A stretch of 64,000 bases of DNA from contig DDFC01000002.1 of the NCBI GenBank assembly GCA_002336895.1, forward strand, positions 1 through 64,000. The letters run 5' to 3'. The notes under the pieces were generated by a model. That model was not told the DNA's origin and searched no databases. It was given only the letters and a program-made list of their open reading frames with translations. Shown piece after piece: positions 1 to 8,170 of this stretch. The stretch's first letter is position 1, and each line of letters starts with the position of its first letter. A program made the translations under genes and the position numbers. This DNA is from Verrucomicrobiaceae bacterium UBA1938 (GTDB lineage Bacteria > Verrucomicrobiota > Verrucomicrobiia > Verrucomicrobiales > Verrucomicrobiaceae).

Positions 1-277
1 CCGTATTCAACTGTTTATGGTATAACTCATGAGCCTGCGAGAGATGGTGCTGTTCCGGGCATGCTCGTAGCGCCAGATACCACCTTCTTTTTCTGGCTTC
101 CGTGAGGCTTGGGCAAAAGTGATACATTTGGCCGGTTCTTTGGTACCTTTTTGTCAGGTACACTGGTATCTTTGTAGCTTCGCTGGATTTCACCCCAAGA
201 AATGTGCAAGTGTTTGAGTACGTTCTCGTCAGACACCCGCGCTTTCATTTCAAAACACACTCAGGAGGAAATCATCA

Positions 278-1741
278 GTGACGTTCAAATGCCCTACATG
301 TGACATGCAGCTCAAGGCCGAGCCTGAGATGGCCGGTAAAATCGTCCGCTGCCCAGGATGCGATACGAAGCTGAGCATCCCGGCCATGGCAGGAGCAGGA
401 CTGCCTGCACCATCGGGGCTGCCTTCGCCATCCGGACTGCCAGCTCCCAGCGGCGGCATCACGCCTCCGGCTCCAGCGGAGAACGATGCCTTTGGCGCGG
501 AGTATGAGCATGGAGCCAGCGCTCCGCCCCAGCCCATCATCAGCAACACCACACCGCAGCATCAGGGAGAGCGCGGCGGGTGGGAGGAGATCGACCCCAC
601 GAATCCGAATGCACTGCTGAGCTTTGGCATCGGCTTTGGTCTCTTTGTGGTCTGGATCGGCATCCTGTATCCTTTCAAGGCACCGGAGAGCACCGCGCCC
701 GCCACATACACCACGATGCAGTTTGTGGCCTCGCTGTTCTTCAAGCACATGCTCGTGAGCTTTACGAACACGCTCTTCTTCACGTGGTCCATGTCCATCC
801 TCTACCTCAAGCTGCAGAAGCTCAGCCACCAGCGCAAAGCCCTGCTGCTGGACGTGCTGCCGTGGGAGCTGGGCGCGGAGATCAACCGCGACAACGTGGG
901 CCATTTCATCGACCACCTCTACAAGCTGCCCCACCGCCTGCGGGACAGCATGATGGTGAACCGCATGCGCAAGGCGCTGGAGCTCTTTGAGGTGAAGCAG
1001 AACACGGGTGATGTTTCCAACATGCTCTCCAGCCAGTCGGACATTGACAGCATGCGCATCGGTGGCAGCTACTCGCTGCTCAAGGCCTTCCTGTGGGCCA
1101 TCCCGATCCTGGGCTTCATCGGCACCGTCATCGGTCTCTCCCACGCCATCGGCGGCATGAACTTCAGCAACATGACGGACCTCAAGCAGGTGACGTCCAC
1201 ACTCGGTGCGGTGACGGGCGGCTTGGGCACGGCCTTTGACGCCACGCTGCTCGGCCTCGTGCTGGCCATGAGCCTGAACTTCCCGCTGAATGCGATGATG
1301 AAGTCCGAGGACGACTGCCTCAATGACATCGACGCCTTTTGCAATGAAGTGCTGCTCCCGCGCCTGAATGACGGCGGCAGCATCGCCGGCGGTGACACGG
1401 CGGGTGTGATGGACACGCTGGTGAAGGCGGTGGCCAATGCGCAGAAGGACTTCCTGGTGGATCTCAATGCCCTCTCCAAGCAGATCAAGGAGCAGGCGGA
1501 CAATCTGGACAAACGCGCCGCTGCGCATCAGCAGCGTGTGGATGCGGAATTTGCCATGACGCTGAACCGCATGCGCGAAGACATGACCAATGCGGTGAAG
1601 GACAGCGTCAAGACCACCACCGACTACACCCGTGCGCTGGCCAGCGGCATCCAGTCTCTGAACACGCTGCTCTCCGAGCTCGGGGGCAAGCAGGTCCTGA
1701 TTCATCAGGTGAAGAAGAAGGGCTGGTTCAGCAGCAAGTAA
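278..1741 (+). CDS. Zinc-ribbon MotA/TolQ/ExbB-type proton channel protein
   Basis: The 487-residue protein starts at a GTG preceded by a strong AGGAGG at 263-268, the clearest ribosome site in the window. The N-terminus is a small zinc ribbon with Cys pairs at 5/8 and 25/28, followed by a Pro/Gly/Ser-rich linker (about 36-66). Hydrophobic segments lie near 112-133, 146-173, 268-293 and 309-340; the last two form the MotA/TolQ/ExbB core (GTVIGL, then a Gly/Ala-rich helix). A long charged helical tail follows (about 370-480). The topology is that of an A-type subunit of an ion-driven stator, probably a pentamer in the inner membrane. The next two genes encode B-type partners. MotA/TolQ/ExbB membership is confident from motif and topology; the driven process is unknown. 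Confidence 0.85.
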   Translation: MTFKCPTCDMQLKAEPEMAGKIVRCPGCDTKLSIPAMAGAGLPAPSGLPSPSGLPAPSGGITPPAPAENDAFGAEYEHGASAPPQPIISNTTPQHQGERGGWEEIDPTNPNALLSFGIGFGLFVVWIGILYPFKAPESTAPATYTTMQFVASLFFKHMLVSFTNTLFFTWSMSILYLKLQKLSHQRKALLLDVLPWELGAEINRDNVGHFIDHLYKLPHRLRDSMMVNRMRKALELFEVKQNTGDVSNMLSSQSDIDSMRIGGSYSLLKAFLWAIPILGFIGTVIGLSHAIGGMNFSNMTDLKQVTSTLGAVTGGLGTAFDATLLGLVLAMSLNFPLNAMMKSEDDCLNDIDAFCNEVLLPRLNDGGSIAGGDTAGVMDTLVKAVANAQKDFLVDLNALSKQIKEQADNLDKRAAAHQQRVDAEFAMTLNRMREDMTNAVKDSVKTTTDYTRALASGIQSLNTLLSELGGKQVLIHQVKKKGWFSSK

Positions 1742-1789
1742 CCGCCGCATCCTCCTCATTCTTCCTTTTCATCTTCCTTCTCTGAGATC

Positions 1790-2722
1790 ATGGCCAAACG
1801 CCGACATGGTGCCAAAGACGAGATCCTGCTGGTGCCGTTTCTGGACATCCTCTGCTCGCTGATCGGGGTGCTCATCCTTTTCATCGTGGTGCTGTGCGTG
1901 TCCCAGACGCAGCAGGTGGAGGGACGTACGGCGGAGGAGGTGCAGATGGCCGAGGACGCACGCCGCATGCGCAAGGAGATAGTCGAGCGCAAGCAGCAGG
2001 CGGAGGCGCTCAAGGAGAAGATCGCCTCCCTGCAAAAGCTGCAGGAGCAGATCGAGGAGAAGCAGCAGCGCTTCATCAAGCTGCGCAAGCTGCTGGACTC
2101 CTCCAAGGAGCTGCAGCAGGAGAATGAAAAGATCAGCCAGCGCATGCAGAAGGAGCTGGATGACCTCATGCTGGAACTCGAAGGCATGAAGAAGCAGCAG
2201 GCGGAAAGCAAGAAGGAGATAGCCGCGCTGATGGCCGAGCTGAAGAAGCGCGACGTGCCGCCGGAGAAGCGGCTGCCACCGGTGGTGGTGCAGCCTTCCG
2301 GCAGCGGCATGGCACCCGATACCAAGGTGTACTTTGTGGAGGCCTCCGGAGGCGGATTGAAGATCCTGGGCGCGTGGGGAGAGGACTATCGGCTGAGCGC
2401 CGCCGCCGCCGTGGTGGTGGCAGATCCTACGTTCAATTACTTCCTTGCTGAGCTCGCCAAAGACCCCAAATCGCTGGTGCTCTTCCTCATCCGTGATGAC
2501 GGGCAGGGGGCCTTTAACAACGGCGCAGGCCGTGCCGAGAACGACTACAAGCTGCGCGTGGGCAAGCTGCCCATCCCCGGACGCGGCGTGCTGGATCTGG
2601 CGCTCTTCAGCAAATTCCGCGGCACCATCCCACCGCCACCGGCTGCGGCCCCTGCGCCTGCACCCACGCCGCCGCCAGCCACGCCTCCCCCCGGAACCCA
2701 GCCACCCAAGAAAGCCGCCTGA
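1790..2722 (+). CDS. ExbD/MotB-like membrane protein with coiled coil (motor subunit B1)
   Basis: A 310-residue protein with a short basic N-terminus, then one transmembrane helix (about 12-38) containing the motif PFLDIL. Asp19 sits where ExbD and MotB carry their proton-binding Asp. A long Lys/Glu/Gln-rich coiled coil (about 42-165) follows, then a compact domain (about 180-280) and a Pro/Ala-rich end. The preceding gene encodes the A subunit 48 bp upstream, and a paralogous protein follows after 6 bp, so one operon is likely. There is no recognisable OmpA peptidoglycan-binding domain. The role as a stator subunit is inferred from topology, the conserved Asp and the neighbour. Confidence 0.75.
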   Translation: MAKRRHGAKDEILLVPFLDILCSLIGVLILFIVVLCVSQTQQVEGRTAEEVQMAEDARRMRKEIVERKQQAEALKEKIASLQKLQEQIEEKQQRFIKLRKLLDSSKELQQENEKISQRMQKELDDLMLELEGMKKQQAESKKEIAALMAELKKRDVPPEKRLPPVVVQPSGSGMAPDTKVYFVEASGGGLKILGAWGEDYRLSAAAAVVVADPTFNYFLAELAKDPKSLVLFLIRDDGQGAFNNGAGRAENDYKLRVGKLPIPGRGVLDLALFSKFRGTIPPPPAAAPAPAPTPPPATPPPGTQPPKKAA

Positions 2723-2728
2723 CGCGCC

Positions 2729-4273
2729 ATGTCGAAACGCAAACCACACGAAGAGCAGGAACTGCCGTTCGTCGCACTGATGGACACGATGACCAACGTC
2801 GTCGGTGTGCTCATCATCGTGCTCGTCATGGTGGGGCTCAGCGTGGCGGACGCGGTGAAGAAGGTGCTCTCAGACCTGCCGCCAGTGACCCAGGAGGAGT
2901 ACCAGCAGATCCAGGAGGACGTGAAGAAGCTGCCTGAAAAGATCGATGAAAAGAAGCTGGAAGAAGACCAGAAGCAGGCCGAGGCCCGGATGAAGCGCGC
3001 GGTGGAGGAGCTCAAGACCGTGGACACCGCAGACACACAGTCCAAGATCAAATTCATGGACCTGGACGCCTTCCAGAAGCAGCTGGACCAGCGCAAGAAG
3101 GAGCGCGCTGCCAGCAAGGCCGAGACGGACAAAATGCTGGCCGAGGTGGAGCGCCTCAAGGCCCTGCTGGACAAGACACCCGTCTATGTGCCGCAGCCGG
3201 CCAAGTACGTGCGCCTGCCCAATCCGCGCGCCTATCCTGAAAAGCCCGACGAGACACGCATCCTCGTGGCACGGCAGGGCATCCTGAGCTTTCACCAGGG
3301 GAAGTTTCTACAGCCCATCCTCGACGGCATGGAGAAGGTGAAGTCACAGCTCGAATATCAAAAGGTGGAGTACGCGCCCTTTGCCAAGCTGCTGGAGGGC
3401 ATCCTGGGCAATGCCGGTGCGGCGCAGAAGGCGTGGCCGGACATCGCTCCGCTGGTGGACCATGTGCAGATGGAGTTTCTGGCGCTGGCCTACAAGTCCT
3501 TGGCAGAGGGTGGCGTGCAGCCCACCAAGCAGCTGCTGGGTGCCATCGCAGATCTGGCCGTGGTCACGCGCAAGCCCATGGCCGACGTGGCGGGGGCCAT
3601 TGCTGCGGCCACCAAAGGAGACGTGACGAAGTGGGTGAAGATGGACCCCTCCGCCGATCCCGCCAAGCCGGTGATCAAAGCCAGCGCCGCCAATGGCAAG
3701 ATCAGCTTCTCATGGGGCGCGCTGACGCAGGAGGTCAAGGCCACGCCGAAGGATGTGCTCAAGTACTTCCATGATCTGGACAAGGTGCCGAGCATCGAAA
3801 ACGTGAGCAAGGCCCGCACCATCTACGATGCCACTCGCATCCAGGCCATGCTAAAGCGTGCAGCCACCAGTCCGCTGCTCTCAGGCTCCTATGCCTTTGA
3901 GCCCAAGGTGCTGCCCACGCTGCCCTACGTGCAGCTGGCGCTCACCCCCAAAGGCGGCGGCGGGGAGACGGTGGAGGCCATGAAGCAGCCAAACTCAGCC
4001 TACATCCGCCTGCTGCGGGACATCAAGGCCGACCCCAATGGCGTGGCCATCTTTCAGGTGATGACAGACGCCTTTGACACCTACCTGGAGGCGCGAAAAA
4101 TCGCCGATGAGGTGGGGGTGGCGGCCACGTGGGATTTCCTGGCCAAGCTGGACCTGACTGTGAACATCACAGGCTACGAGATTCAGCGCACAGCCCCCAC
4201 GCCACCACGCCCGGCTGTCAATGGCACTGTACCTGCAGTGATTATTGCGCCGCCTAAGCGCTCGCTGGACTAA
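2729..4273 (+). CDS. Second ExbD/MotB-like membrane protein (motor subunit B2)
   Basis: The 514-residue protein resembles its upstream neighbour at the N-terminus: a basic start (MSKRK), one transmembrane helix (about 14-38), and Asp19 at the same residue number in the motif ALMDTM. A coiled coil covers about 45-150. The remaining 350 residues form a periplasmic region with no family I recognise, partly helical and ending in a Pro-rich tail. It begins 6 bp after the previous stop, suggesting coupled translation. Two different B-type proteins behind one A-type protein suggest a heterodimeric rotor or stator core. Function unknown; a TolR-, ZorB- or MotB-like force-transmitting role is only an analogy. 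Confidence 0.7.
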   Translation: MSKRKPHEEQELPFVALMDTMTNVVGVLIIVLVMVGLSVADAVKKVLSDLPPVTQEEYQQIQEDVKKLPEKIDEKKLEEDQKQAEARMKRAVEELKTVDTADTQSKIKFMDLDAFQKQLDQRKKERAASKAETDKMLAEVERLKALLDKTPVYVPQPAKYVRLPNPRAYPEKPDETRILVARQGILSFHQGKFLQPILDGMEKVKSQLEYQKVEYAPFAKLLEGILGNAGAAQKAWPDIAPLVDHVQMEFLALAYKSLAEGGVQPTKQLLGAIADLAVVTRKPMADVAGAIAAATKGDVTKWVKMDPSADPAKPVIKASAANGKISFSWGALTQEVKATPKDVLKYFHDLDKVPSIENVSKARTIYDATRIQAMLKRAATSPLLSGSYAFEPKVLPTLPYVQLALTPKGGGGETVEAMKQPNSAYIRLLRDIKADPNGVAIFQVMTDAFDTYLEARKIADEVGVAATWDFLAKLDLTVNITGYEIQRTAPTPPRPAVNGTVPAVIIAPPKRSLD

Positions 4274-4351
4274 AATGGGCGATGAGCCTATGTAATTGAA
4301 GTTTCATAGGGAATTCTACCTATCAGGTGGTCATGGACAGCAGGCGTTCCA

Positions 4352-5599
4352 GTGCCATTTTCGTCCTCCACTTACGCCCCGATGCCCACATCTCCAGCTC
4401 CTTCCTCCCTGCCATTGTTTGATAAGGTCCGTAAATTCCGAGCGGTGGGAGACCTTCAGGCTGTGCGTGAGGCTGGCATCTACCCCTACTTCCGGGAGAT
4501 CTCCTCCGCGCAGGACACCGAGGTCATCATCAATGGCCAGCAGGTGCTCATGCTGGGCTCCAACAGCTACCTGGGCCTGACCAATGACCCGCGCATCAAG
4601 GAGGCCGTGTGCGAGGCCGTGCTGAAGTACGGCAGCGGCTGCGCGGGCTCCCGCTTTCTCAATGGCACCCTGGACATCCATGTGCAGCTGGAGCGCGAGC
4701 TGGCGCAGCTCATGAAGAAGGAAGACGTGCTGCTCTACAGCACTGGCTTTCAGGTGAATCTGGGAGTCATTAGCGCCATAGTGGGGCGTGAGGACTGCAT
4801 CCTCGCTGACCGCGCCAACCACGCCAGCCTCGCCGCCGGCTGCCAGATGTCTCCGGGCAAGACCTTCCTCTTTTCCCACAATGACATGACCTCCCTCGCG
4901 CGCCGCCTGGCGCACCTGCCCCCGGAGGCCCCCAAGATCATCGTGGTGGACGGCGTCTTCAGCATGGAGGGGGACATCATCAAGCTGCCCGAACTGGTGA
5001 AACTGGCCAAGCAATACGATGCCGTCATCATGGTCGATGACGCCCACAGCCTCGGCGTGCTGGGAGAGCACGGCTCCGGCACCGCCTCCCATTTCGGCCT
5101 CGTGGATGACGTGCACCTCATCATGGGTACCTTCAGCAAATCGCTCGCCAGCCTGGGCGGCTTCATCGCTGGGGACTCAGACACCATCGACTACCTGCGC
5201 CACCACTCCCGCCCGCTCGTCTTCAGCGCCAGCATGAGCCCCGCCAACGTGGCCGCCGCGCTGGCCGCGCTGCGCATCATGATCTCCGAGCCCGAGCGCA
5301 TGCAGCAGCTCTGGGCCAACACCGCTCGCATGAAGCAGGGGCTGATCAGCGCCGGGTTCACCCTCGGAGCCACCGAGACCCCCATCCTGCCCGTGTATGT
5401 GCGGGATACCATGAAGACCTTTGCCTTCTGCCGCCGCCTGCAGGACGAGGGAGTCTTCGTCAATCCAGTCATCCCCCCCGGCGTACCGCCCGGAGAGGAG
5501 ATCCTCCGTGTCAGCCTCATGGCCACCCACACCTTTGCGCAGATCGACCGCGCGCTGGAGAAGTTCCAGAAGGTAGGCAAGGAGCTGGGGATAATCTAA
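4352..5599 (+). CDS. Serine palmitoyltransferase-like alpha-oxoamine synthase
   Basis: A PLP enzyme of fold type I, 415 residues from the GTG or 405 from the in-frame ATG at 4382; neither has a visible Shine-Dalgarno. Family motifs are present: YLGLT near the N-terminus, GSGCAGSRFLNGT, a VDDAHSLGVLG aspartate motif for the PLP ring nitrogen, and GTFSKSLAS with the Schiff-base lysine. The family condenses an acyl-CoA or acyl-ACP with an amino acid. The GTGS-like region and absence of bio genes nearby favour serine palmitoyltransferase (first step of sphingolipid synthesis) over BioF or Kbl, but motifs alone do not settle the substrate. It converges on fabH across a 389-bp gap. Confidence 0.75.
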   Translation: MPFSSSTYAPMPTSPAPSSLPLFDKVRKFRAVGDLQAVREAGIYPYFREISSAQDTEVIINGQQVLMLGSNSYLGLTNDPRIKEAVCEAVLKYGSGCAGSRFLNGTLDIHVQLERELAQLMKKEDVLLYSTGFQVNLGVISAIVGREDCILADRANHASLAAGCQMSPGKTFLFSHNDMTSLARRLAHLPPEAPKIIVVDGVFSMEGDIIKLPELVKLAKQYDAVIMVDDAHSLGVLGEHGSGTASHFGLVDDVHLIMGTFSKSLASLGGFIAGDSDTIDYLRHHSRPLVFSASMSPANVAAALAALRIMISEPERMQQLWANTARMKQGLISAGFTLGATETPILPVYVRDTMKTFAFCRRLQDEGVFVNPVIPPGVPPGEEILRVSLMATHTFAQIDRALEKFQKVGKELGII

Positions 5600-5988
5600 G
5601 GTGGATTGAACTCCACCCGAGAGACGAGAACAAAGCACGCCACCTCTGGATAAGGAGGCGGAGGCCACCCGGGTTTGTGATGCATCCATCGTGTGATTCT
5701 CCTGCATCCAAAGATGCAGCAAGGCTGTGCCCTGTAATCGCCTCCCGTCAGCTTCGTTTCGGCTGCGTGCAGCATGATTCACCTGCAAGGCGGCCAAATA
5801 GCTTTAAAAATGCCCCAGGCTTCGGTGGCAGCGGCAATTGCTGACTTTGGCAGGCTGAAAACTTGGAGCGGCGAAAATTTACTTTGCCGAATCGCACCCT
5901 CTCCCTGGTTCAGACACCTGATCCACAACTCAAAAGAGGGGCAGGCTTCGGAATGCAGGTCGATCAGTTGCCACGCTGACATTCCACC
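5600..5988. other. Convergent intergenic gap, no convincing gene
   Basis: This stretch lies between the stops of the plus-strand oxoamine synthase and minus-strand fabH. A six-base inverted repeat (GGTGGA at 5600-5605, TCCACC at 5612-5617) starts right after the first stop but has no T-run, so it is at best a weak terminator. Open frames through the rest read as low-quality peptides with no recognisable motif. I see no RNA gene. Confidence 0.4.
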
Positions 5989-7005
5989 TTACCACCGGAC
6001 CACGGAGCTGGCCCAGGTGAAGCCGCCGCCGAAGGCTACGAGCAGCACCACGTCGCCCTTTTTGAGGCGGCCTGCCTTGTTGGCCTCATCCAGTGCCACA
6101 GGGATGGTGGCGGCGCTGGTGTTGCCGTATTTGTCCAGATTCATGAACACACGCTCCAGCGGCAGGTTCAGGCGCTCGGCGATGGCGCTGATGATGCGCG
6201 CATTGGCCTGATGGGGGATCACCAGTGCCACGTCAGAGGCGCTCAGTCCGGCCATTTCCAGCGCCTGCTGGGAGGCCTCCAGCATGCGGGTCACGGCGTG
6301 CTTGAAGGTCTCGCGCCCTTCCATGTGGATGGTGTTGGGGTGGGAGTCGACGTTTTCCGGGGTGATCGGGCAGGCGGAGCCACCACCGGGGACCTTGAGC
6401 ACATCGGCCAGGGTTCCATCGGTGCCCATCACGGTAGAGAGCACACGTCCGGGAGCCTCGGTCTCCTCGTCTGCACGGCGGATCACCACGGCTCCGGCGC
6501 CGTCGCCAAAGAGCACGCAGGTGTTGCGGTCTTTCCAGTTGATCAGACTGCTGAGCTTTTCCGCACCGATGACCAGAGCAGTGGTTCGGTTGCCGGTGTT
6601 GATGAAGTGGCGTGCCACCTGGAGGGCGTAGAGAAAGCCTGAGCAGGCGGCGGAGACGTCAAAGCACACGGCGTTGCTGGCCCCGATCTTCTTCTGCACA
6701 AAGCAGGCGGTGGAGGGGAAGAACATGTCCGGCGTCACCGTGGCCACGATGATGAGTTGGATCTCCTCAGGGGAGACTCCGGCGCTTTCCATGGCCTTGC
6801 GGGCGGCCTCGGCGGCCAGGTCGCTGGTGGCCTGCTCCGCAGCGGCGATGCGGCGCTCCTTGATGCCCGTCCGGGAGGTGATCCACTCATCAGAAGTGTC
6901 CACGATCTTGGAGAGGTCGTCATTGGTCAGGATTTTCTCCGGCATGTAACTGCCGGTGCCAATGATGCTGGAGGCACAGAAGGGCTGGGAACTAGGAGCG
7001 GGCAT
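5989..7005 (-). CDS. fabH: Beta-ketoacyl-ACP synthase III (FabH)
   Basis: FabH condenses acetyl-CoA (or another acyl-CoA) with malonyl-ACP to start fatty-acid elongation. The 338-residue length is normal. The catalytic triad is readable: Cys121 in DVSAACSGF, His265 in IPHQANAR and Asn295 in YGNTSAAT. The glycine-rich C-terminal GGGFTW motif is also present. The start overlaps the end of plsX by 14 bp, so the two are almost certainly co-transcribed and translationally coupled, as is common for plsX-fabH in bacteria. Cytosolic. Confidence 0.96.
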   Translation of the reverse strand: MPAPSSQPFCASSIIGTGSYMPEKILTNDDLSKIVDTSDEWITSRTGIKERRIAAAEQATSDLAAEAARKAMESAGVSPEEIQLIIVATVTPDMFFPSTACFVQKKIGASNAVCFDVSAACSGFLYALQVARHFINTGNRTTALVIGAEKLSSLINWKDRNTCVLFGDGAGAVVIRRADEETEAPGRVLSTVMGTDGTLADVLKVPGGGSACPITPENVDSHPNTIHMEGRETFKHAVTRMLEASQQALEMAGLSASDVALVIPHQANARIISAIAERLNLPLERVFMNLDKYGNTSAATIPVALDEANKAGRLKKGDVVLLVAFGGGFTWASSVVRW

Positions 7006-8014
7006 GGAGGGAGATGGAATGGGCGGTGGCGGCGGCCTCGATGTGTGGCCCCACCTGGTGTTGGATGGATTCGCAAGCCTGCCGTATGGCGTTCTTCATG
7101 GCAAATGGAGATGCACTGCCATGGGCGATGATGGTGATGCCCCGCAGGCCCAGCAGCGGCATGCCGCCGACCTCGTCGGGATTGGTGCGGGTGTGTACGC
7201 GCTTGAAGGCGGGCTTGGCCAGCAGACCGCCGATCTTGGTCCAGAAGGAGCTCTTAATTTCGCTGCGCACCATGCTGAAAATGGAGTGGGCCAGGGCTTC
7301 GGCGTTTTTGAGGATGACATTTCCGGTGAAGCCGTCGCACACGACGACGTCCGGTGGGGTGTCCCACACGTCGTGGCCTTCCACATTGCCGATGAAATTG
7401 ATCCCTGCCGTGTGGCGCAGCAGCTTGCTGGTTTCCTTGCAAAGGGCGTTGCCTTTCTCCTCCTCGGTGCCGTTGGACATGAGGCCTACGCTGGGGTTGT
7501 CACGTCCCAGCACATGCCGGGCAAAGGCGCTGCCCATGATGGCGTTTTGCACCAGATGGGCGGGCTCGCTGTCGGGATTGGCCCCGGCGTCGATGAGCAC
7601 CCAGTGCTTGGTCAGCGAGGGCATGATGGAGGCGATGGCTGGCCGCTCGATGTGGGTGAGGGTGCGCAACTTGATGAGGGAGGCTGTCACGGCGGCACCC
7701 GTGTGCCCGGCGCTGACCACGGCTTCTGCCTTGCCATCCTTCACCAGATTCACAGCCACGCTGATGGAGCTGTCTTTCTTTTTGCGGACGGCGTCCAGGC
7801 CGCTGTCCGCCATGTCCACCACCTGGCTTGCTGGGACGATTTCCAGCTTGGGGCTGGCGATTCCCTGGGCCTTCAATTCTTTCTCGATGGCGGCGGGATC
7901 CCCCACCAGAAACAGCTTGGTGATGGCCGGCAGCGAATCGAGGGCGAGCTTGACGCCGCCGATGGGGTTTTGCGGGGCAAAATCGCCCCCCATGACATCC
8001 AGTGCGATCTTCAT
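6992..8014 (-). CDS. plsX: Phosphate acyltransferase PlsX
   Basis: PlsX makes acyl-phosphate from acyl-ACP for PlsY in phospholipid synthesis. The 340-residue protein begins MKIALDVMGGDFAP, the family's diagnostic N-terminus, and contains the SAGHTGA motif and a long conserved C-terminal half. The usual upstream partner rpmF is not present; the upstream neighbour is an exosortase 156 bp away. fabH follows with a 14-bp overlap. A peripheral membrane enzyme in the cytosol. Confidence 0.96.
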   Translation of the reverse strand: MKIALDVMGGDFAPQNPIGGVKLALDSLPAITKLFLVGDPAAIEKELKAQGIASPKLEIVPASQVVDMADSGLDAVRKKKDSSISVAVNLVKDGKAEAVVSAGHTGAAVTASLIKLRTLTHIERPAIASIMPSLTKHWVLIDAGANPDSEPAHLVQNAIMGSAFARHVLGRDNPSVGLMSNGTEEEKGNALCKETSKLLRHTAGINFIGNVEGHDVWDTPPDVVVCDGFTGNVILKNAEALAHSIFSMVRSEIKSSFWTKIGGLLAKPAFKRVHTRTNPDEVGGMPLLGLRGITIIAHGSASPFAMKNAIRQACESIQHQVGPHIEAAATAHSISLHARS

Positions 8015-8170
8015 TCCTGCGGTTGCGTGAGAGTCTTCAAGATTATCGGGATACGAGTCTTAAAGCGCGCAGAGACGGGAATGCAAACGGGAGTTTTTTT
8101 GCCATAGGTCAAAAACAAACCGAGAGCGCTGTGGTTGCGCAGAAGGCGGGAAAAAGAGGCGCGCGGGTGC

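Noticed and set aside
27..260. Minus-strand frame of 77 codons before the first gene
   Set aside because: No motif, and it lies in an AT-rich leader that carries the ribosome site of the first gene.
275..1759. Long minus-strand frame opposite the MotA-type gene, and many similar ones across the window
   Set aside because: These are antisense shadows of GC-rich coding genes; their predicted proteins are rich in His, Ala and Arg and have no motifs, while the sense frames carry clear families.
278..4273. Naming the motor locus a Zorya system
   Set aside because: ZorA/ZorB similarity is only in topology; ZorC, ZorD or ZorE are absent and there is no OmpA domain in the B proteins.
4382..5599. 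Assignment as BioF (8-amino-7-oxononanoate synthase)
   Set aside because: Same family, but no biotin genes nearby and the sequence reads more like serine palmitoyltransferase; left as an alternative in the entry.
5774..6211. Plus-strand frame between the oxoamine synthase and fabH
   Set aside because: It runs into fabH from the opposite strand and reads as random sequence.
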